A stretch of 64,000 bases of DNA, taken from Vesta saturnalis (taxonomy: Eukaryota; Arthropoda; Insecta; Coleoptera; Lampyridae). Of the stretch, positions 10,288 through 21,519 are shown one piece after another. Every line of letters starts with the position of its first letter. The first letter of the stretch is position 1. The translations under genes and the position numbers were made by a program. Under the pieces are notes generated by a model. The model worked only from the letters and a program-made list of their open reading frames with translations. It made no database searches and was not told the DNA's origin. The stretch spans positions 238,501-302,500 of the forward strand of contig JARFJB010001947.1 in NCBI GenBank assembly GCA_036346205.1. Reading direction: 5' to 3'.

Positions 10288-10754
10288 GTAAGTACACTGA
10301 CCGATTTCACTTTATCGAGGGTGAAGGAGCCGACACGGGCTAGGCAAGAACAACGATAGTGTTGAACCACATAAACTAGGGCAGTTCGAATAAAATTTAA
10401 GAGAAACATTAATGAAAACAGAGTTACTAATAGATTATAAAGACGGAATAGTAAAACAACCTACCTTTTAGGGTACATAATACTGCAACAAAACAATGTG
10501 GGAATTTGCGACCCTGCATGTAGAACTAATAGAAATTACATCTAGCTCGGAAGAAAAAGTTTCCAGCATGTTATTAACAACTGTCTTTTTGAACATTCTA
10601 ACTTGTAGAGTTCCAAAAAATTGTTTCGAAGGAAACCCACATTACTTGTCGAGAGGGTGATCTTCAAATGTGAATATTCTATTTTAAAATTCATTCACAA
10701 TAATGATGAAGAAATTTATTCTACCTAATGGTAACCCGTTGATTTGCCTGTGCT
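10288..10754. other. No recognisable features
   Basis: AT-rich sequence following the candidate exon. No ORF, repeat or element end could be supported. Confidence 0.5.
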
Positions 10755-10973
10755 TTACAGTACAGTGAGGTCAGCCTTATCTACCTTCGTTGATTGGTGT
10801 GGGTTGCTAATGTGGACAGGGCATATTACAGCCTCGCATGTGATTTGAACTTCACATGAAGTCGAGCATGGATCACCTGAAGATGGGTGGTGCGAATCAG
10901 TTGAAACATCGCATGGGAAGGAACCCGAAAGAACAAAAGCAACATAGTCAACACCCGGAAATCTGAAATCCAG

Positions 10974-11043
<70 letters not shown>

Positions 11044-11125
11044 TACCAAGTGTACTCTGTCGAGCCCGATACGTTATCAGCTCGCTATGAATTCCGAGGT
11101 AGGGGATTCTTAGACAACTCGTTCT
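10755..11125. repeat. Unclassified moderately GC-rich segment split by a (TA)n tract
   Basis: Bases 10755-10976 and 11042-11125 are more GC-rich than their surroundings and are separated by a 65-bp (TA)n tract (10977-11041). This is the same arrangement seen inside transposable elements elsewhere in the window. CTGAAGA...GAAACATC at 10872-10907 resembles the hammerhead core strings of Penelope-like elements, but I find no convincing helix II. ORFs here on the minus strand are not supported by any family. Confidence 0.3.
10977..11041. repeat. (TA)n microsatellite
   Basis: 65-bp uninterrupted alternating AT tract inside an unclassified segment. Confidence 0.95.
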
Positions 11126-12349
11126 TTTATACAAAGTATATACACTTAGGTACTTGTGAGTCCCGACAACGTTGCCGCCGTAAAAGCAAACTGTAGCCTG
11201 ACATAATAAATTTGAAAGCTTTAAACATTTGTAAAATTAAAATAATACTTCTTTGATCCTAACAACAATTAAAAACCAAAGTGGTACGCCCAATCGATTA
11301 TTTTAATTTAATAATGCTATCATCTTTAATATTTTAAAATTTGTATTAGTACTTCTAACAATAATAAATTTATCCATGATTTCACTATATTTGAAACAAT
11401 ACACTTACTGGATGCTTGTTTGTTGTGTTATAAGCAATTTTCTAAAGGTAGTATATATAATTTGTTGTCATCTCTTAATCTTAGTATTAAACGTTACATG
11501 CGTTATGGCACGTTTTTGATATTTTGCGCTAATTAAGTATAAAATCATGGTAATTTAAAAATAAACCGGAATATTTGCGATAGTTATTTTTTTCTACCTA
11601 GTAAACAAGGACAAGAAGCTGTATTAAATACGGTTATTTAACCATTCCGTATGCGGTGTTAATATCTTTGTATTTCATTTTTGGATTAATACTACTGAAT
11701 AGAACAATATAAACTTATATTTTATAATATAATTATATAGTAATGGTGATTGCACAAAAATGGACCAATTGAATACCAATGCAATTCTTTTTTACAAATT
11801 CATAAAGTAAAAGATAATAATAGTTTATTATGTAAGTGAGCAATGTTAAAAAAATTTATGAAAAAATTTAGCTTGTGAACATTTTGAGTAAACAGCTTAA
11901 TTTTTATAAGTGAATTATATATAACTCACGTACAGTTTAAAGTTTTTGTCCAACCTTTTCCTATTATTAATTTCTGCCTAAACACTAAATATTTATGAAA
12001 TTTATGCATTAGTTGATTTATTTAATAACAATTTATAGCAAAATGGTAGATTCAGTGCATGTCAAAAAAGCTGGTTTTAGGTTCGTTCCAGAGTATATAG
12101 TATAATATAGTATAGTACAGTATAGTATATAGTATAAAAATTAATTACAAGTTTTGAAAATTGAAACGTTCAAACCCAAGGAGACTAAACAACTCTGATG
12201 TCAAGTGCAGCAATTTAACTTAATATTCTTGCTTTTAGTTATTCATTTGAAGTTTCGTAGAGTGCGCTGATACTAAAAATTACTGGTGCTTACCTTTACG
12301 ATGAATTGACCTATTTCAACATTATAAATACTGTATTTTATTGGCATAT

Positions 12350-12352
<3 letters not shown>

Positions 12353-12435
<83 letters not shown>
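12353..12435. repeat. (TA)n microsatellite
   Basis: 83-bp alternating TA tract; ORFs reading Tyr-Ile repeats through it are artefacts. Confidence 0.95.
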
Positions 12436-12442
<7 letters not shown>

Positions 12443-13374
12443 ATTAATTGTAAATGTAGCGTTGAAATTAGTGCAAATACTTTTACTTTTGTACCCTTTT
12501 ATAACAAAAGTAGTAATCTGTAGCAGATAGTTTTGCATGTTATACCTACACAGGATGTTACAATAATATGTAATGTTCGCCTAAAAGCCAAAACTTATTG
12601 GGTACATACAACATTAGTAATCCACGCAAAATTTAAGTTTAGGTACGCTGAATTTTAACATTACAATTGAAATCTTGACAACTACAATATAAAGTGTAGC
12701 ATTTACGTGGAACTTATCTCACATGTAAGTGAAGATACAAAGTAGGAATTAGTTTAATACTTAATATTGTTCGTTTTTCTGCACTCAAACTGAAAAAAAA
12801 TAATCCTAAAAATCTGACACTAGTTTACTATTTTGTATTTAGTTTTGCGAATAACTAAATGTTCCCCAATCATATGCAATCGAAATAATTTAAGCATTAG
12901 ACAAAGGTCTTTTGTTTAATCGTCTTACGCAGGTAGACACATCTCTAACTTGATTGTGTGGAATTTTCAATATTCTTATTTTATTTCTACACTAACTGGT
13001 TTCAAACTGATTGCTATCTAAATTTTATTACATCTCACAATTACAAAGGAATAGTTTAAATTAACAATTAACAATTCACATTTCAATAGTTAATTTTTGG
13101 GCACTTCTTTCCTAAAAAAATCTTTTATTTACTTTTATTACGGCACCCTGTGGGCGTTTTTTAACATAATAATTTGCAAATAAATCGATGTTTCAAATTC
13201 AGACTCATTTCGAATATACGAAGTAGCCCTTAAAGAGCCCGAACATAGCTGCCACTACTTGGGCTACACAACGTCACGTTAGCATATTCAGGCAAGCTGT
13301 ATACAAGAGCGACCTCTGCAGCGTGATGAAAAGAACCAATTTGTGCACATATAAAGGATATATTGTAAATCCCC

Positions 13375-13377
<3 letters not shown>

Positions 13378-13431
<54 letters not shown>
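13378..13431. repeat. (TA)n microsatellite
   Basis: 54-bp alternating TA tract flanked on both sides by less AT-rich sequence. Confidence 0.95.
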
Positions 13432-13433
<2 letters not shown>

Positions 13434-14049
13434 GTGTAGAATAGTAGGTTCACTGAGCGTCCGAAGTTGCTCGGCGTCCAATTTACACACGCCAGGTGAA
13501 ATTTCTGCATAAATTTTGCAATTTTCTATTAGTGGTACTATTTAACATTTAAACGTTAACAGGACGCCGAGTGATACCACTTAGTTTAAATTTGTTTAAA
13601 TCATAGTTTAGACAATTAATATAGTGTGGTGCTTTTATCAATTTGTATATATTCAAAACCATGTTAGCGTGTCGTTCGGCGCATATATACAAAATCTAAA
13701 AGAAAGTGTTATGCGCTTATTTGATGATTAATTCACGTTATTTTTTAGTAAAGACGCAAAGTAAAGTTCTGGTATATTTGCGAGGTTATGTTATGCGTCA
13801 TTCTGCACATAAATAAAAATCTTAGTAGGTATCATTGTACACTTGCTGGCTTATATGAATTCCTTTATTTAATAAACAGATTTACGCGCGAAGTGAAGCG
13901 TTTTTAGTTGTTCACATTAATTGATTTAAAATGTATTAATTTCGCAGTAGAACTGAAGAAATAGTAAACAATGCTATTAGTTCATGTAAGTTTTGATTTA
14001 TACAAATTCAGCACTAACATAACATAACCTTCACGCTATTCCCATATTC

Positions 14050-14520
14050 ATTTTTAATTAACAACCTTTCTCCATGGTATCCTACCTCTGCATACCTCCC
14101 TAGCTTCCGCAAGATTCATACATTGTCTCTGACATGTCCTTTTATTTTTAAAAACCTCTGACCTCACCAACATATATTTGCTTCGTTAATCTTGCATTGT
14201 TTACTCTATCAATGTGACCAAACCAACGTAATGTACTACTTTTATATCTATCCATCATCGTCTTTTCCTTACCACACTCCGTCATTATACACTCATTCAT
14301 TATCTTATCCCTTATCGTACCGCATGCGCTTCTCAGGAATCTCATAGCTACGTCATTTATTTTTCTTTCGTACCTTTTTTAACATACCCATGTTTCACCT
14401 TCATACAGTACTGACAGAACAAACACGGCATTATAGATTACTTGTTTCGCAGCTAATCTCATGCTTTAGTTTCTCATTATCGTTCACATACTTCAAATCA
14501 CTTTCCTTCCAGCATTGATA
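14050..14520 (-). pseudogene. 3' fragment of an RTE/CR1-type non-LTR reverse transcriptase
   Basis: On the minus strand the frame at 14345-14148 encodes MRFLRSACGTIRDKIMN..., then SSTLRWFGHIDRVNNARLTKQIY. That pattern (MRFLRR.. RDRIRNE.. LRWFGHV.RM) is characteristic of the region after the RT domain in RTE-like insect non-LTR retrotransposons. Upstream (14345-14520) another frame gives VLSVLYEGETW, the usual preceding block. A stop at about 14148 ends the frame, and the tail continues degraded to about 14050. RT core motifs are absent, so this is a 5'-truncated dead copy. It ends near the start of the I-like element E1. Confidence 0.65.
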
Positions 14521-14728
14521 TCTTCATCTCATCTTTTCTTTTAATCTTCTTTCTGTGGAGTCGACGTTGGCGAGTCGTTGCGGGGTAGGAAAATGCTCAT
14601 TTTTCTCAACACGTGCGGCTATATTTTTTAGGTAGCTCTGCGATAACTGGAATTTACCCAGCTCTGTCGTCCTATTTGAGGCACCGGGGAGGGTGGAGAG
14701 CCTAAAAAATGAATATACAATATTTCTC

Positions 14729-15950
14729 ATGGATAGAGTTCCAACAACTAATGGTTCGGTGGAACCTAAATCCACCTCAAAAATTTTTTATTTCCCCACT
14801 TTGTGGACTTCTACGCGATTAACCAACAATAAGAAGTAATTTCCCCGGTTCTTGTTGGTGCAAAGGTTGCCACATGGTAATTTTGATAGTGTGTCTCCGT
14901 TTTTAATTAGCAAAGTAATATATGATCTAGCAGGTGAAACCAAGAGACTTAATAAAGTCCAAGACAGGCTTATTATAGAAACAGTATCGAAAAATCAAAC
15001 TGAAGCATTGTTTAAATTAATGAAGATAGGGGATACAGAGGTTAGGGTTAGCCCTCACCAAAAATTGAATTTCTGCAAAGGAGTTATCTACCACAAATAT
15101 CTATTAAATACCACTACGGCTGAGATACTGGAGCAGCTTCGTTCAGAAATGGGGACGAGGTTAAAAGGATACAGACTAGGAAAGAAGGAAAATTAGTTGA
15201 TTCTCCAACGTTGGTATTAACGTTTGAATCTCATTAGGTACCTAACGTAATAGAAGCTGCAATGTACAAGTTAATGGTCCGACCTTATATTCCAGAACCA
15301 ACAAGATGCTTTAAGTGTCAATGGTTTGGACATACATCTTTGAAATACACCGGACAAGCATTCTGTCAATGTGGAAAACAATTACATAATGATAATTGCA
15401 GTGAAATTGAATGCATAAATTGTAAAGGTAAACATTTACCCCGATCCAAAGAATGTCCAGTCTATAAAATGGAAAAAAGGGTTAAGTAAATCAAGGTACT
15501 ACACAATATGAGCTTTATCGAACACCGGCGAATGGCTCAATCCGCCATAATTACCTCAGAAAGAACCTACTCGGACGTTACTCAAAAGAAACCTGAAATA
15601 CAAACATCTGTTGTGTCTGAAGTAGCTAAAACAATTCTTCCGGAAATGCAAAAAATGATAAAAGATGAAATAGAAGTGCCTAAATCATCACTAGAAGGTT
15701 ATGTGGAAGAGGTTGCTAGAGAAACTCCTGCAGAAACGGGTAGCGAAATGAAAGTAGACACATTGTCACGTAAAAGACAGGCTCCAGAGTCGCCAGACTT
15801 TGAAGGTTATGATAAAGCTTTAATATAGATACGCACACAAAGAAAAAAGAAAGGTTGACCTAAGGGTAAACCTAGGAAAATAAGTCAAACATCACTCGAT
15901 CAGAACCTAAGAGCATCTAGTCAACGTCTCCAGAGGCTTCGTCCAGCATA
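14729..15950 (+). pseudogene. E1 ORF1, gag-like RNA-binding protein, broken
   Basis: ATG 14729 begins the same frame as the block from 14852, but a stop intervenes at about 14837. The block SPFLISKVIYDLAGETKRL..SPHQKLNFCKGVI matches the E2 ORF1 equivalent. Another frame (15262-15489) contains three Cys/His knuckles: CFKCQWFGH (last Cys changed to Tyr), FCQCGKQLH...C and CINCKGKH...C. A Lys/Glu-rich C-terminal part follows, ending with PKGKPRK, shared with E2. Such proteins coat the element RNA. At least three frame changes and one stop make it inactive. Confidence 0.7.
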
Positions 15951-16133
15951 GCAAAACTAGTCATTACTGTGATATATTTATTTTTCACCTTCGTTAACTG
16001 TGATATTTACGTATATGTACATACATTTTCTATAGTTTTTACTTATATGTTAATTTATTATGTTTGTCTACCATATGGCTTTCGCCTCTTTACTTTAAAC
16101 TAATTTTAAAGAGCAAAATTTATATTTAATATT

Positions 16134-19100
16134 ATGGATAACATAATCCACTGGAATATTAATGGATGTAGGGCACATTTGTCAGAACTACAAATACTTG
16201 TAAGTAGAGAGAATCGAATCTGTTTTGCATACAAGAAACGAGATTCAAACAAAATGAAATCTTTAAATTACAGGGTTATGCAGTTTACAGGAAAGATGTG
16301 TATGGACCCCGAGCGCACGGTCGCACAGCCGTTTTAATGAAGGAACACGTTCCTCATAATGAAATTGTGCTTAAAACTAAATTACAAGCCGTTGCGGTTA
16401 GGATTGAACACCCCCTAAGCATGAGTATATGTTGCATTTATCTTCCGGACTTTTCTTGGAAACTACAACAACTAATAGAACTAATAGACCAATTACCAAA
16501 ACCAGTACTATTAATGGGTGACTTCAATGCCCATAACACTCTTTGGGGTTCACATAAAACCGATTTACGGGGAGTGCTGATAGAGAATTTATTGGAGCAG
16601 AAAGAATTAATTGTATTAAACAATGGACACCCAACCTTTTTCAATGCTAGATCTAATAGTTTTTCAGCTCTTGATATATCGATTAGTTCTCCTGTGCTAG
16701 CTTCGAAATTAATATGGAAAACACTCAAAGAAGACTTTTCATCAGATCATATTTCTGTCCTTTTTACCATGCACCCTTAAATACCCACAAAAAATGGTTG
16801 CTAAAAGATGTTGATTGGGATTCCTATAGAACACATCATGTTCCATTTAGTGTAGAAAGGAAACAAGCAAATGAAATGGTTGAAGATGTTACATCAAAAA
16901 TATTAAATGCTTGCGACCTAACAATAAAGAAAACTAGCAACTACGCAAATAAACGACAGGTTCCTTCGTAGAACGTTAATGTTGAACCTGCAATAAAAGA
17001 AAAGAAACGAGCACTCAACAAGTTTAAGAAATATCCAAGCTTAGATAGTGCCATATACTTTAAACGACTCAGAGCTAAAGCAAGAAGAGTTATATTGGAC
17101 AGTAAACGAAAGTGTTGGGAACAATATGTCTCTGAAATTCATAGTACAACTACTATTGAGCAAGTTTGGAAAAAAGAAAAGTGTATAAGTCGTTCAGTGC
17201 AACAGTTTAATCCTCGCAATGTTTACTATAATGATAGATTCTACACTAACCAAGAAGATATATCAGAAATAATGTCGATGGTATTTGAGAGTAATAGCTC
17301 ATCAGACAAATTTCCCATTAAATTTGAAAACCAAGAAACTACATTAGACTTTCACACTACTGAAGCTTTAACATACAACGACGAGTTTACGATGGCTGGA
17401 TTAGAAAATGTCTTGTTGAAAACAAGAAAGTCAGCGCCGGGACTTGACACAATCCACTATGAATTTATTAAACATCTATCATATATGGAAAAGATTAAAC
17501 TTCTCAAACTATAATAAAATATGGATGACCTCTACTCATCCAAATGGGTAGTGTACATCCATAATTATACCATATTTAAAACCAGGTAAATATCCTACCC
17601 GACCGGGAAGTGATAGACCTATTTCACGAACATGTTGTCTAAGTCCATTTCTGGAGAAAATGGTCAATGCACGCCTAATGTGGTTCTTAGAGAAGAATAA
17701 CTTATTGTCACCTTACGACAGACAACCTAATACTTTTGGAAAGTGCAATATTGGATAGTTTTGCAGCAAGGGGACACTTAATTGCTGTTTTCTTTGATTT
17801 TGGAAAAAGCTTTCGACCTTACCTGGAGGCATGGAATTCTAAGAGCACTTTTTGACTTAGGACTACGTGGAAAGTTACCGAGATTTATAAAACAATTGTT
17901 AAAAGTCGTGTTTTCCAGGTTAGAATAAGAAATGCAATGTCCAATGAAAGGGAACAACAAAATGGCGTACCACAAGGTTCGACGCTGAGTGTTACGCTAT
18001 TTGCGATTGCTATGGAACAACGTAATTAAGCAAATTAATTCCACCGTTAAAAAGTGTCTATATGTTGATGACTTAGTCATGTATGTATCTGGATCGATAG
18101 TATCTGACATCACTAGTCAAATGCAAGACGCTGTAGATGAAATAACTGTAAAAGCGGAAACATTAAGCTTCAAGTTCTTGACCACTAAAACCCAAGCCGT
18201 ACATTTTTGTAGGCTAAGAACCAGAGACGATCACCCTAAATTAACATTGAATGGAGTTACTATTGAGGTACAACCAAGTGTACAATTTTTAGGAGTGTAC
18301 TTTGATTCAAAACTGTACTGGAAAAATCACATCATTACATTACTTACCTCTTGTAGGGAAACCTGAATATTTTAAGATTTGTGTCAAATATTACGTGGAG
18401 AGTAGATGAGAAGGTTTTGTTGCAATTATACAATGCCCTGATATTATCAAGGATAAATTATGGAACCGCTGTATACTCAGAAGCTAGGAATACAAGGCTC
18501 CTTAAGTTAAATACTATTCAAATTCAAGCGCTTAGAATGTGCCTGCGAGCATTTCGCACCAGCTGAGTAGACGATCTGTGTGCGGAAGGTGGTATTTTGT
18601 CCTTAAAGTACAGGTTTCAAAAGAATTTGATGAACTATACCTTGAAAATAAATACACAAACAAACCACCCAAATTATTGTACATTGTTTAACAATAACAC
18701 CTGTACTTTGTACAGCGAAAGGCCTACAATAAGTCGGCCGGCTGCGGTTCGCGTAATAAAAATAGCTGAAGAACTAAATATACAATTTCCACTGAAATTA
18801 TATAGTTCAGAGTACTGTGAAATACCACCTTGGTTAATAGATAAACTGCGTATACATTAGAGGAAACGGATCGTCCAAAAACCAAATTTGATCCTTCGGT
18901 ACTGAAATTAAGTTTTTATGAAATACTAAATTAGCATTTGCAGTACAAAATTATTTACACAGATGGCTCTAAAAATGGTCCTGATGTGGGTAGAGCTTTC
19001 TGGATTAACCGTCAGGTTTTTAGCTGGCGACTTCTCTTAAATGCCTGCAAAATGGATTTTCATTTGAACCTATCATTCAAACTATACTAGCCAAACTTCA

Positions 19101-19572
19101 TAAGCTAAATATCGCAGAGAAATATGTATGCTTTGCCTGGTGCCCTAGGCATGTTGGCATATATGGTAATGAGATGGCGGATAGGGCGGTAAAATCCGTA
19201 GCAAAAAACCCAACAACAAATGAAGAGAGTATTAGACTAGACGACGTAAAGTTAGAGATAAAGAACAAAATTTCATCATGCTGGAGAAGGGAATGGTTGA
19301 AATCTAATACTAGTTTAAGCAAGGTCATGAGTAAATTAAATATATGGGAAATACCAACTAAAATAACAAGGAGGAAGAGTGTGGTGCTTATAAGGATACG
19401 TTTAGGACATTCAAACCTCACACTTCGCCACCTATTCTTAGGAGAAGGACGTCCAACATGTAACATGTGCAAGGAAGACCGGACACTACATCACGTTATT
19501 TACAAATGTAGAGAATACACAAAACAAAGAAAAATGTATCAAGTACCAAGCTCCAGTACAGAAGTGAAATGA
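16134..19572 (+). pseudogene. E1 ORF2, endonuclease-RT-RNase H polyprotein, broken
   Basis: The start MDNIIHWNINGCRAH carries the APE asparagine. LLMGDFNAHNTLWGS (about 16510) and SSDHISVLF (about 16740) are later APE catalytic blocks. RT palm pieces follow: SAPGLDTIHYEFIK, then a broken KAFDLTWR stretch near 17810, then YVDDLVMY (about 18060) and FCRLR. RNase H begins with YTDGSK at about 18958, but the segment with the Glu and second Asp is deleted; the frame resumes before WCPRHVGIYGNEMADRA. The end keeps a CCHC-like CNMCKEDRTLHHVIYKC. Many frameshifts separate the parts. Confidence 0.75.
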
Positions 19573-19707
19573 GAAGATAAAAGCTTCATTACAAACCTAA
19601 TAAATTATTTAAAAGTAACAGAATTATTTATGAAGATTTAAATAACATAGTGAGATTATGAAGGATAATAACCAAGCAGTTGATGCCTTAACACAAAAAA
19701 AAATGTA

Positions 19708-19722
19708 ATAATAATAATAGGG
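19708..19722 (+). repeat. (TAA)n tail of E1
   Basis: Short TAA repeat ending E1. The 5' end of E2 (GGGGAGTAAAGTCG) follows without spacer. Confidence 0.7.
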
Positions 19723-19979
19723 GAGTAAAGTCGAACCACGTGGTACTCCCTGGGTAACGCTAACGCTGGTCGCATGTCGCTTGTCTCTGTCTCTATGGTT
19801 GTCTTGGTCCTATGTCATTGGTTTCATGTCTTGGAGGGTAAACTTCACTACCAAGTCCGAAATCTAAGGTGTTATGCGGCCCGTGCCTAGAGATGAATGG
19901 CTATGCGTAGTTAGTCGCTTACAGTGCCCTCGAGATACCTGGCTGTCTCTCGTTGTAATTAGCTAAGCCTTGCCGCATC

Positions 19980-21298
19980 ATGGGAGCACTGTTGCGGTCG
20001 ACATTTATTTCTTCCCTTACTCGTGGGAACAGTATGAGTGTTTCAATAAAATCAAATGAGGACCCATCCTTTAAAATAGGCGCGGTCAGGTGGGAGTCGC
20101 GTAAGAAAAGTCCTACAAGCGTGGTAAAGGCGGAAGATCTCCCCCGGTTCCTCCTTATAAAAGGCAAAGACGGTGATATTGCCATAATCTCACCATTTCT
20201 ATTAGCTAAAGTATTATATAGATATTGCGGAACTACAAAACGGACAAAAAAGAACAAAGACGGAAGTTTACTCATAGAAACGGTAGGAAACCTACAATCT
20301 AGAAAGCTACTAAGTATGACACGCATAGACAAGGTGGAAATCGAAGTCACGCCACATAATACGCTCAATTATTCCAAAGGTGTCTTTAATTGTGCCGCCC
20401 TTGCAAATTGTTGAATTAAGAAAATTTTAGAAAAACTGGCGGAAGAAAAGGTGATAGAGGTGAGAAACACAATCACTAAAAGGGATGGAAAGTTAACTAA
20501 AACTGATAACTACGTACTGATATTTAACCGCCCTACAATACCAAATGCTATTGTTGGTAAAATCCACCCTCTACGAGTAAGACAGTAGATACCTTTACGT
20601 CTTGGATGTTTCCGGTGTTTGAAGTTTGGTCACACCGCCAAGGTTTGCACACAAGAACAGGTATGCGAATGCAGAGAGATACCACACGATGGGGAAGAAT
20701 GTAAAAAACTTACGTGTGTCAACTGAAAAGGCTCACACTTGTCTCGATCGCGTGAACGCCCTACCTACAAACAAGAATTGGTTGTACAGGAACTTATAAC
20801 GACTAAGAAACTAACCTATGCAGAAGCAAAGCATCTGTAGTGGCTAGTAAATCTTTTGCTCGGGCTGCAGCTAGCTCTTCCACCGTTGTCACCAAAAATC
20901 ATAAAACTCTGTCGAACATAATATCGCAAATAAAAAATATAGTGAAGGAAACGGTGAAAGAAGTATTGACTGAAATCATAAAATCGAATGAAAGTCTCCC
21001 AAAGCTAACCGATCTTGCACAAAACACATAGATCGATGTGACAGATAATGCTCAAATTGACCCGACTGAAGCTATAGAAAAACTAAATTCTACTCGAAAA
21101 GAGCACGGGCCAACATTGTTAAGCTTTAATGAAATGGAGACAGATACAACATCAAAGAAGCGAAACCTGCAGCACTCTCCAACTTTATCAACAGAAAGAG
21201 AAGAAGGTTTCGACCCAGACTTTATTGACCCCAGAGAAAGAACTCAAACAAGAAAGAAGGGATGGCCTAAGGGGAAACCCCGAAAGCTATCAAGCTAG
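19980..21298 (+). pseudogene. E2 ORF1, gag-like RNA-binding protein, broken
   Basis: The frame from ATG 19980 (an internal ATG at 20034 is also possible) runs to 20414 with SPFLLAKVLYRY and VTPHNTLNYSKGV, matching E1. A frame change leads to RPTIPNAIVGKI and an intact knuckle CFRCLKFGHTAKVC (about 20605-20650), followed by VCECREIPHDGEEC and a third knuckle that is cut by a stop. The C-terminal half (20840-21298) is Ser/Thr- and Lys-rich. It holds a possible helix (NIVKETVKEVLTEI) and ends KKGWPKGKPRKLSS, a basic RNA-binding tail also present in E1. Stops at about 20726, 20838 and 21031 break it. Confidence 0.75.
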
Positions 21299-21519
21299 CG
21301 ATAAATACTATCTGTGATATACTTCAAAATAGTGATAATTATCTGTGATACACCTAGTCATTTTACTAACCTTTTTATATTAGTCTCATATTTATTTTTA
21401 TTTATTTATTAATTTTATCTATACTTTTACTCTCTTGTACATATTTTTATTCTAGTCATATTTGTTTATTATTATTTTATTAAAAATCATAATAAAATTC
21501 GATCCTCAAAACGAAAATA

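Larger units (their letters stand above)
11126..14049. other. AT-rich stretch with two (TA)n tracts, no recognised genes
   Basis: Contains simple repeats at 12353-12435 and 13378-13431 and a short TATAGTA-type repeat near 12095-12135. A more GC-rich block (13225-13330 and 13432-13505) flanks the second (TA)n tract and may be another unclassified element, like 10755-11125. No coding region could be supported. Confidence 0.55.
14540..19722 (+). mobile_element. I-like non-LTR retrotransposon E1, near full length, decayed
   Basis: It has the order ORF1 (nucleocapsid with zinc knuckles), ORF2 (APE endonuclease, reverse transcriptase, RNase H, Cys/His tail) and a short (TAA)n tail at about 19708-19722. 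This is the architecture of I-superfamily non-LTR elements, whose members end in TAA repeats. The 5' boundary is approximate. A second copy (E2) begins directly after the tail. Confidence 0.75.

Noticed and set aside
10865..10910. Hammerhead-like strings CTGAAGA and GAAAC-ATC
   Set aside because: Core strings are present but the intervening bases do not form a helix II and no Penelope-like coding sequence is near, so I list it only as an unclassified segment.
12338..12538. ORFs reading Tyr-Ile repeats through (TA)n tracts (also 7577, 10826, 13230, 42621, 43237, 43304)
   Set aside because: Open only because alternating TA has no stop in two frames; no other coding signal.
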